From contig JBKCTV010000021.1 of assembly GCA_046318595.1 (NCBI GenBank), forward strand, positions 1 through 24,951: DNA of 24,951 nucleotides, read 5' to 3'. Below the pieces are notes generated by a model. The model searched no databases, had not been told where the DNA came from, and saw nothing but the letters and a program-made list of their open reading frames with translations. Shown in pieces: positions 1-4,390 of the stretch. How positions within the stretch are numbered: the first letter of the stretch is position 1; the number at the start of each line of letters is the position of its first letter. The stretch comes from DAITMV01 sp046318595 (GTDB taxonomy: Bacteria; Pseudomonadota; Gammaproteobacteria; Burkholderiales; Burkholderiaceae_B). A program made the translations under genes and the position numbers.

Positions 1-2
1 AT

Positions 3-19
3 GTAATACACTGTATTAC
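3..19. repeat. Inverted repeat GTAATAC-ACT-GTATTAC
   Basis: Two perfect 7-bp arms (3-9 and 13-19) are separated by 3 bp, giving a 17-bp dyad typical in size of a dimeric repressor operator. The half-site GTAATAC occurs again at 12480-12486, overlapping the promoter of the GNAT-like gene. The function is inferred only. The window edge hides what lies upstream. Confidence 0.35.
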
Positions 20-71
20 GCTATGCAAGCCCTAAAACAAGAAAAATGTGCGCGTTAGTGAAAGATTGTGT

Positions 72-100
72 TTGACAAAGAATGCTAACGCTGCTAGGGC
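72..100 (+). promoter_or_regulatory. Putative promoter, TTGACA-N17-TAGGGC with TGC extension
   Basis: A perfect -35 box (72-77) is followed after 17 bp by TAGGGC (95-100), which is preceded by TGC as in extended -10 promoters. The -10 lacks the conserved last T, so strength is uncertain. No plus-strand gene lies downstream before 1753. A transcript would run toward the 3' end of the convergent gene at 540-890. Confidence 0.35.
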
Positions 101-278
101 ATATTTTAACGAGTGTTCTAATATAACCCAAATCCCCAGCATTTCCGCCACTTTTTGTCAATAATAATTATTTAATTCGATTATTTTTTTAACGCCTATT
201 GACAAACAATTAAAACTGTGAACGCTAAGTTTTCTGCGAATAGCCTTTTGGGATATTTTGCCGATTCGGCCATGAAAT

Positions 279-367
279 GATTTTATTTGACAAGCATGGT
301 GAAATATGGTTAGGGCGTATGTTGCGGCCCTAGGCCTATTGCCATGCCGAAAGATTTTATTTGACAA
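279..367 (+). repeat. Direct repeat of GATTTTATTTGACAA
   Basis: The 15-mer is identical at 279-293 and 353-367, 74 bp apart. Each copy carries a perfect TTGACA box at its 3' end and is preceded by a related GCCATG-containing stretch. This duplication creates two tandem promoter-like units on the plus strand. Confidence 0.8.
287..316 (+). promoter_or_regulatory. Putative promoter, TTGACA-N18-TAGGGC
   Basis: The -35 box TTGACA is at 287-292 and TAGGGC at 311-316, an 18-bp spacer. The same -10-like hexamer and following RTAT occur at the site starting at 72, which supports a shared design. It is unproven and no downstream gene is visible. Confidence 0.3.
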
Positions 368-389
368 AGCTTCTTTTTTGTGATAGTCC
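361..389 (+). promoter_or_regulatory. Putative promoter, TTGACA-N17-TAGTCC with TGA extension
   Basis: The -35 box is at 361-366, the TG extension at 381-383 and a poor -10 TAGTCC at 384-389. This is the second copy of the repeated promoter unit. A start near 396 would produce RNA through the C-rich and G-rich runs at 412-468 and possibly antisense to the gene at 540-890. Confidence 0.3.
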
Positions 390-498
390 ACTGACCGACA
401 CTGGCCGCATACCCCCCCTCCCCCGGGCATGGATTGATGGGGGTCTGGGCATACTCTCCCTACCCCCCTACCTAGCAATATCTCCAAACGGAGGGCAC

Positions 499-523
499 AA
501 AAAAGCCCGCCGATGAGGCGGGC
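499..523 (-). terminator. Rho-independent terminator of the 540-890 gene
   Basis: On the minus strand a 7-bp GC stem (523-517 with 511-505) and a 5-nt loop are followed directly by a run of T (504-499). It lies 17 bp beyond the stop codon of the minus-strand gene, which is the expected place and orientation. The plus-strand side lacks a T run, so it should work only one way. Confidence 0.85.
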
Positions 524-539
524 CTAATGCGCTGATTTG

Positions 540-890
540 TCAGCCTTTTCGCATCTCTTCGGCTGTCGGAGGCCGCTCATGGTAGAACTCATCCGACACA
601 AGAGTCCCATCTGCGGGGTAGGAGAAGAAACGCTGCTTACGCAGGCTGTACTTCAATCGTTCAATCACAACCTCATGCAACCGTGGGTCGTTAAGATGAC
701 TGGTGTTCTCAACTTTTACGATAGCACGCACAAGCAAGCCAAGATTCGGCTCGCGTGCTACTACCGAAGTATAAGGATGTTCAGACAAATTCCAATCAAT
801 TTTTGGGTCAATTAATCCCAATTTAATAATTTTGAAGTGAAGTTCATCACTGTATTGCATCACTGGTTCAGTGTTCAAAAAGCCATCCAT
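540..890 (-). CDS. Unknown 116-residue protein, orphan minus-strand gene
   Basis: I do not recognise this protein. It is acidic to neutral, has no membrane segment or signal peptide, and looks like a soluble globular protein with alternating hydrophobic residues (for example LLVRAIVKVE) and a charged C-terminus ending in a PPTAEEMRKG segment. The start at 890 is supported by AGGTG five bases upstream. The coding call is supported by its own promoter-like site (994-966), a 5' leader with a hairpin, and a strong terminator just after the stop. It is transcribed away from the late operon and is isolated by non-coding DNA on both sides, a pattern seen with phage early or regulatory genes; the role is inference. 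A shorter plus-strand frame (537-815) overlaps it but lacks these signals. Confidence 0.75.
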   Translation of the reverse strand: MDGFLNTEPVMQYSDELHFKIIKLGLIDPKIDWNLSEHPYTSVVAREPNLGLLVRAIVKVENTSHLNDPRLHEVVIERLKYSLRKQRFFSYPADGTLVSDEFYHERPPTAEEMRKG

Positions 891-923
891 GTATACACCT
901 TTAACCTATTTAAGGGCGAGCGT

Positions 924-939
924 GCCCCATGAATGGGGC
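924..939 (-). promoter_or_regulatory. Hairpin in the leader of the 540-890 gene
   Basis: The arms GCCCCAT (924-930) and ATGGGGC (933-939) form a near-perfect palindrome inside the predicted 5' leader. It sits about 30 bases before the start codon, so it leaves the SD free. It could stabilise the mRNA or bind a protein; neither is shown. Confidence 0.45.
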
Positions 940-965
940 CGAGTTAAAAAGCCTGACCTTAATAG

Positions 966-994
966 AGGGTAACACAAAAGCCTGCCGGTGTCAA
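966..994 (-). promoter_or_regulatory. Putative promoter of the 540-890 gene
   Basis: On the minus strand TTGACA (994-989) is followed after 17 bp by TACCCT (971-966), preceded by TGT, an extended -10 arrangement. A start near 959 would give a leader of about 68 nt. The -10 hexamer is imperfect, but the position and the pattern match other promoters in this window. Confidence 0.5.
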
Positions 995-1007
995 TGGCTA
1001 TCACCGG
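985..1007. promoter_or_regulatory. Operator-like dyad CCGGTG-N11-CACCGG over the -35 box
   Basis: Perfect 6-bp arms (985-990 and 1002-1007) bracket and partly cover the -35 box of the minus-strand promoter (994-989). A protein bound there would block that promoter. The dyad is seen directly; its use as an operator is inferred. Confidence 0.4.
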
Positions 1008-1116
1008 TTTGTAATTAAGTTGACATAATCTTAATCCCTTGCAGTGTGGCTGGGGTAGGGTCTAGCCCTATCGGGCGAGGGCCGCTAACAGCTCCTACCT
1101 CCTAGAACCTGTTTTA

Positions 1117-1172
1117 AATCGTTTCTGGTATCTGGCTGGCATAGCCCTACCAGCCTACAGCTGAAAACGATT
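1117..1172. repeat. Nested inverted repeats forming a long interrupted hairpin
   Basis: Three nested pairs of arms occur in order: AATCGTTT (1117-1124) with AAACGATT (1165-1172), CTGGTA (1125-1130) with TACCAG (1148-1153), and GGCT (1134-1137) with AGCC (1143-1146). Together they make a single stem with internal loops, on either strand. Two small hairpins follow at 1191-1205 and 1218-1229. No reading frame covers the area. I cannot assign it to a known RNA family. Confidence 0.5.
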
Positions 1173-1244
1173 CTACGATGCCTTTCTGGCGTTGCCAGCG
1201 GCAACCGCTGCAGGGAAGTGCTCTAGCACGACCGCTGTCGGTAT

Positions 1245-1270
1245 TGCGGCTAGGGCCGCATAACTTTTTT
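1245..1270 (+). terminator. Weak terminator-like hairpin
   Basis: TGCGGC (1245-1250) pairs with GCCGCA (1255-1260) and is followed by a T6 run (1265-1270) after four bases. It would end any plus-strand transcript coming from the 1040-1240 region, just before the promoter at 1292. The stem is short, so efficiency is doubtful. Confidence 0.4.
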
Positions 1271-1291
1271 GCTTACGCTTTCATTTTTTTC

Positions 1292-1319
1292 TTGACAAAA
1301 GAAAAAACTGTGGTATAAT
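1292..1319 (+). promoter_or_regulatory. Strong consensus sigma70-type promoter
   Basis: Perfect TTGACA (1292-1297) and perfect TATAAT (1314-1319) with a 16-bp spacer and T-rich DNA upstream (1284-1291). It is one of two perfect TATAAT boxes noted at promoters in the window and the only one paired with a perfect -35. Transcription would begin near 1326 and enter a long non-coding inverted-repeat region. Confidence 0.8.
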
Positions 1320-1338
1320 AGTATTATTAGTTAATAGT

Positions 1339-1445
1339 ATTACTAGTAATAATAACTAATACTACGTAGTAGTAATAATAACTAACTACTATTAACTACT
1401 ACTACGTAGTAGTAGTAATAGTTATAATATTAGAGTACTAATATT
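1339..1445. repeat. Cluster of AT-rich palindromes built from TAC/TAG/TTA units
   Basis: Perfect palindromes lie at 1339-1350 (ATTACTAGTAAT), 1360-1371 (TACTACGTAGTA) and 1396-1415 (20 bp centred on TACGTA). A fourth dyad is AATATTAG-AGTA-CTAATATT at 1426-1445. Their centres are 21, 40 and 30 bp apart, close to whole helical turns. The surrounding bases repeat the same short units, so imperfect pairings extend the arms. This is the most biased sequence in the window. Confidence 0.8.
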
Positions 1446-1682
1446 ATTGTAATTTCAATGACTTAAATGTTTGCTGAAAGCAAACAACAAGAAATTCAAA
1501 GACTTAGCGCCTTAGGGCGCAAAAGAGGAAGTGATGGCGTCCTTAGACGCCATAACCTTCCTCAGGGGTAGCTTACGCTACCACCTTCGTCAGCTTAGCC
1601 CCTGCGGCTTCCGCAGTGTACTGCGTCAGCCTGACTCCCCCCTTCCAACCTTCGCCTCATAGAGGCTCGGTTGTCAGACCCC

Positions 1683-1714
1683 CTCACACTCGCTGCGAGG
1701 TTGTATACTTTTGT
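1683..1714 (+). terminator. Weak terminator-like element before the 1717 promoter
   Basis: A short stem CTCG/CGAG (1689-1699) is followed by a T-rich stretch ending in TTTT (around 1709-1712). It would separate the structured RNA from the downstream gene, but four base pairs make a poor intrinsic terminator and read-through is likely. Confidence 0.25.
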
Positions 1715-1716
1715 GC

Positions 1717-1746
1717 TTGACAACCACTGCCAACCTGTGCTATGGT
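1717..1746 (+). promoter_or_regulatory. Promoter of the terminase operon, predicted leaderless
   Basis: TTGACA (1717-1722), an 18-bp spacer ending in TGC, and TATGGT (1741-1746). Six bases later comes the ATG at 1753, which falls at the expected transcription start. The mRNA would therefore begin at or next to its start codon. The arrangement closely matches that at 12487-12521. Confidence 0.6.
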
Positions 1747-1752
1747 GACTAC

Positions 1753-2196
1753 ATGAAGACGGGTAAGCGACTGCACGGGCTTCCGACTCGCGGCTCGCTA
1801 AGAGTGCTAGTGCACAGAGTTCGCAAGCGAATCGAAAACGAACAAGAGCTCAAGGCTTACCACATGAAACGAATTACAGACTGGCTTCGCCGTACAGCCA
1901 ACAGCACCCGGCGTTGTTCTCGCAACCGCCTGCTGGCGCTGCAGCAAGAAGCCTACTGGTATGTAAAGGTTTATGAGATGGCCAAGAAGACTTTGAAGGC
2001 TGAGCAGCCGGTTGACAGCTTCACCACGGTTCAGCGTGCGGCCATGTACCACGACACCGTGGAGATTATTCGCAAGGGCGGTACGGTCGAAGGCTACACC
2101 CTGCTGCGTTCGGAGAAGGTTGCCGGTAATGCGACTGTGTCGCTGGTGGTGAATCTGGGCGACGGCTGGTCGCTGTGCCGCTATGTCGCGGGCTAA
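1753..2196 (+). CDS. Unknown basic protein at the head of the terminase operon
   Basis: This 147-residue protein is not recognised. Its N-terminal half is strongly basic and probably helical (many Arg and Lys up to about residue 70), which would suit nucleic-acid binding. The C-terminal part (about residues 90-147) looks like a small mixed alpha/beta fold ending in GDGWSLCRYVAG. I chose the ATG at 1753 rather than 1711, because the promoter's -35 and -10 lie inside the longer frame and the transcript is predicted to start at 1753; there is no SD. Its end overlaps the small terminase gene by 14 bases, so the two are probably coupled. A role in packaging or its control is inferred from position only. 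Confidence 0.75.
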   Translation: MKTGKRLHGLPTRGSLRVLVHRVRKRIENEQELKAYHMKRITDWLRRTANSTRRCSRNRLLALQQEAYWYVKVYEMAKKTLKAEQPVDSFTTVQRAAMYHDTVEIIRKGGTVEGYTLLRSEKVAGNATVSLVVNLGDGWSLCRYVAG

Positions 2197-2695
2197 GGAC
2201 GCAGACATCCTTGCTTTCGCCAAAGCCGTAGTTGAAGGCGAAGGTTACGGAGTCGCCTACAAGATAGCTACCGGGTATGTTCCCAGCGGTGAGAACGACA
2301 ACTCCCGAGTGCTTGGTCGGAACCTTTCCAAGCGAGCCGACGTAGCTGCGGCCATCGCTGAGTATCGCCAGACAGCCGCAGCGGATTTGCAGGGACTTGG
2401 TCTTAAAAAACTACGCCACTACCTCGAACACGAAATTGACGAAATAGAGCCGGAAAAGAAAGGCCCTATTCTCGCAAAACTAGCGACGGTGCTTGGTATC
2501 AATGCCCCCCAAAAAGTCGAAATCAGCAAAACCGTCACCTACGACGCCCGAAGCGTCGCAGACTTTGTCGCCAGCAACCCCCAGCTCGAACACCTCCGCC
2601 AGCTTATCGGTGGAGCAGCTGGAATCACAGTTGAAGGCCAACCCGGAGTTGTTGAAGGAACTTTCGCTGTTGAAGACAGCGATGGAGACAAATAA
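2183..2695 (+). CDS. terS: Terminase small subunit
   Basis: The 170-residue protein fits the small terminase role, recognition of phage DNA and loading of the large subunit at packaging. Residues 5-60 look like the helix-turn-helix region common in this family: a helix (ILAFAKAVVEG), then a segment rich in Gly and Asn, then NLSKRADVAAAIAEYR. A central acidic helical part (about 65-110) would be the oligomerisation domain. The C-terminal 60 residues are less structured. It directly precedes the large terminase gene and overlaps the upstream gene by 14 bases. The last 190 bases also encode the start of the large subunit in the +1 frame. The call rests on position plus HTH-like pattern, not on a specific signature. 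Confidence 0.8.
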   Translation: MSRAKDADILAFAKAVVEGEGYGVAYKIATGYVPSGENDNSRVLGRNLSKRADVAAAIAEYRQTAAADLQGLGLKKLRHYLEHEIDEIEPEKKGPILAKLATVLGINAPQKVEISKTVTYDARSVADFVASNPQLEHLRQLIGGAAGITVEGQPGVVEGTFAVEDSDGDK

Positions 2696-4031
2696 GCTCT
2701 CGTTCTACAAGCCGCACCCGAAGCAGCTAACTTTCCATCACAACGACCGCCCCTTCCGAGCTTTCATGGGTGGTAACCGTACTGGCAAGACGTACAGCGG
2801 GGCCGCCGAAGTTTCGATGCACGCCACCGGGTTGTACCCCAGCTGGTGGAAAGGCAAGCGGTTCAGCCACGCGCAGGATTGCTGGGTAGCCACGGACAGC
2901 TTCAGCACGCTCAAGAACGCGATTATGCCGCTGTATCTTGGTGGCGCCACGGAAACCGAGTTTGGGACGGGCACTCTGCCGAAAAGCCATCTGGAAAGCT
3001 GGCGCCAAAACCCCCACGTGCCGGGCACCCTTGAGAGCGTTCGGGTTCGCCACGTTTCAGGCGGAATCAGCACCATCTATTTCAAGTCCTACGAACAAGG
3101 ACGAGACAAGTTTCAGGCAGCGAAGATTGGGGTTATCCACCTCGACGAAGAACCGCCTGCCGACATCTTCGGCGAGTGCGCGATGCGGATGGCCACGACC
3201 AACGGCACGCTGCTGCTGACGATGACTCCGCTTAAAGGGATGTCGGACATCTGCCTTCGATTCCTCGAAGCTGGCGATGACGAGCACTACTTCTACATCC
3301 AAGCCAGCTGGCAAGACAACCCCTACCTGTCAGAAAAAGACATTGCGATGCTGCGGGCGGGCTCTGAGCCCCACCTGCTGGAAGCCCGGGAAAAGGGTAT
3401 TCCCTCCATCGGCCACGGGCGGGTCTTCCCGGTTACGGAAGAAAGCATCCTTGTCGAGCCGTTCGAGCTTCCTGCCCACTTCCGGTTTGCGTTTGGTCTG
3501 GACTTTGGTTGGAACAACACTGCCGCCGTGTTCGGAGCCTACGACGACAACACGCATACGTTGTACCTGTACGATTGCTACAAGCAGGGCGAGCGCAGTG
3601 CGATTGAACACGGGGCCTTCCTTCGGGCGCTAGGCGCCGATAAGATTCCCGGTGTCTGTGACCCGAGCGGGGACAACAACAGCATCAAGGGCGGCGATAC
3701 GATTGCCGACGAGTTCCGTAACCAAGGCCTGTCGCTGACTCCCGCTGCCAACGATGTCGAAGCCGGTATCAGCCGAGTCTACACGATGATGCGGTCGGGC
3801 ACCTTGAAGGTATTTAATTCGCCCAAGATGGCTCAATGGTTCCGCGAGTTTCGTCTGTATCAGCGCGATGAGCGCGGCGCAATTCGCAAGAAAGACGACC
3901 ATTTGATGGACAGCACCCGATACCTCGTAATGTCCGGTGTCACAATGGCCAAAGCCGTCAATGTAAAGAAATCTCGCTGGGACATCGCGCTGGAGCGAGT
4001 TAAAACTAACATCAACTGGAAGACCATCTAA
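2502..4031 (+). CDS. terL: Terminase large subunit (packaging ATPase and nuclease)
   Basis: This is the motor that pumps DNA into the procapsid and cuts it. Counting from the ATG at 2502, the Walker A motif GGNRTGKT is at about 90-97, the Walker B HLDEEP at about 213-218 (D215, E216), and a coupling motif TMTPLKG near 240-246. The RNase H-like nuclease has acidic residues in FGLDFGW (D334), CDPSGDN (D387) and KDDHLMD (D466, D470). The 509-residue length is usual. The start is uncertain: TTG at 2493, ATG at 2502 and ATG at 2682 are in frame. I prefer 2502, because residues about 35-65 read like a real helix preceding the KPHPKQ motif. The first 30 residues are rich in Ser, Thr, Pro and overlap terS in another frame. 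Confidence 0.96.
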   Translation: MPPKKSKSAKPSPTTPEASQTLSPATPSSNTSASLSVEQLESQLKANPELLKELSLLKTAMETNKLSFYKPHPKQLTFHHNDRPFRAFMGGNRTGKTYSGAAEVSMHATGLYPSWWKGKRFSHAQDCWVATDSFSTLKNAIMPLYLGGATETEFGTGTLPKSHLESWRQNPHVPGTLESVRVRHVSGGISTIYFKSYEQGRDKFQAAKIGVIHLDEEPPADIFGECAMRMATTNGTLLLTMTPLKGMSDICLRFLEAGDDEHYFYIQASWQDNPYLSEKDIAMLRAGSEPHLLEAREKGIPSIGHGRVFPVTEESILVEPFELPAHFRFAFGLDFGWNNTAAVFGAYDDNTHTLYLYDCYKQGERSAIEHGAFLRALGADKIPGVCDPSGDNNSIKGGDTIADEFRNQGLSLTPAANDVEAGISRVYTMMRSGTLKVFNSPKMAQWFREFRLYQRDERGAIRKKDDHLMDSTRYLVMSGVTMAKAVNVKKSRWDIALERVKTNINWKTI

Positions 4032-4381
4032 TGCCTATCACCGTAGTTTCGACCCGTGGCATTAACGACCAAAAAGTTATCCGTCGGACTGGCGTTGTGC
4101 ACAACGACGAAACCATCATCAACGTCAACCCCACCGATATTGTCAGCGTCACCGCCGAATTGACGGCTGGCCCGGGTAGTGTTCTGATTCTGGCCACGAA
4201 CGCCAAAGATTCTGGCCGCACGGACTTTACTGGTATGGCGGACGCAGGCGGCGGTGCAAAAACCGCCTCGTGTGCTTCGGTTTCCATTGGAAAAGGCTGG
4301 ACGGCTGTTGGTGTTGACATCAACGCCTCGTCTGGCGGTACTTGGACGATTACTTACCGCGTCGTACCCGACCGCGCCTAA
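4031..4381 (+). CDS. Small beta-rich protein between terminase and portal
   Basis: The 116-residue product is not recognised. It is rich in Thr, Val, Ala and Gly with alternating hydrophobic residues, so probably an all-beta fold (for example DIVSVTAELTAGPGSVLIL and GTWTITYRVV). There is no signal peptide or membrane segment. The start codon overlaps the terL stop by one base (TAATG), implying translational coupling. In phages of this layout, small beta proteins at this position can be head decoration or head-fibre proteins; here that is inference from composition and place. It ends just before the SD of the portal gene. Confidence 0.8.
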   Translation: MPITVVSTRGINDQKVIRRTGVVHNDETIINVNPTDIVSVTAELTAGPGSVLILATNAKDSGRTDFTGMADAGGGAKTASCASVSIGKGWTAVGVDINASSGGTWTITYRVVPDRA

Positions 4382-4390
4382 GAGGGCAGC

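Larger units (their letters stand above)
1..539. other. Gene-free AT-rich region with promoter-like repeats
   Basis: I see no credible gene here. The one long minus-strand frame (158-487) runs through low-complexity A/T and C/G tracts, has no convincing protein composition and crosses a terminator-proximal region. The stretch holds four plus-strand TTGACA sites (starting at 72, 199, 287 and 361), a 15-bp direct repeat, C-rich runs at 412-424 and 463-468, and a minus-strand terminator at 499-523. It looks regulatory rather than coding. Confidence 0.7.
1326..1714 (+). ncRNA. Candidate structured non-coding RNA, about 390 nt
   Basis: Between a consensus promoter and the next promoter (1717) there is no reading frame, but the sequence folds into consecutive hairpins: AT-rich palindromes at 1339-1445; GTTTGCT/AGCAAAC (1469-1485); GCGCC/GGCGC (1507-1520); ATGGCGTC/GACGCCAT (1534-1553) inside GAGGAAG/CTTCCTC (1525-1563); GGTAGC/GCTACC (1567-1582); CTGCGG/CCGCAG (1602-1616); GTCAG/CTGAC (1625-1635); and CAACC-GCCTC/GAGGC-GGTTG (1646-1673). 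A weak hairpin (1689-1699) followed by a T-rich stretch to 1714 may be the terminator. Alternatives are a structured 5' leader of the terminase operon, a packaging signal or a replication origin. I cannot match it to a named family by eye. Confidence 0.5.

Noticed and set aside
199..231. Promoter from TTGACA at 199
   Set aside because: No acceptable -10 at 16-18 bp; the nearest TAAGTT is 21 bp away.
158..487. 109-residue minus-strand frame in the left non-coding region
   Set aside because: Made of low-complexity and promoter-repeat sequence; it lies just past the terminator of the 540-890 gene, with no promoter or plausible protein pattern.
537..815. 92-residue plus-strand frame overlapping the 540-890 gene
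   Set aside because: The opposite frame has SD, promoter and terminator in the correct places; this one has none.
1020..1048. Promoter from TTGACA at 1020
   Set aside because: No -10-like hexamer at a valid distance.
1040..1270. tRNA or tmRNA gene
   Set aside because: No T-loop GTTCGAAT-like box, acceptor stem or CCA-proximal layout could be found in the hairpins.
1320..1450. CRISPR array or simple microsatellite
   Set aside because: There are no equal repeats with unique spacers, and the palindromes are discrete with perfect arms, so neither description fits; kept as palindrome cluster.
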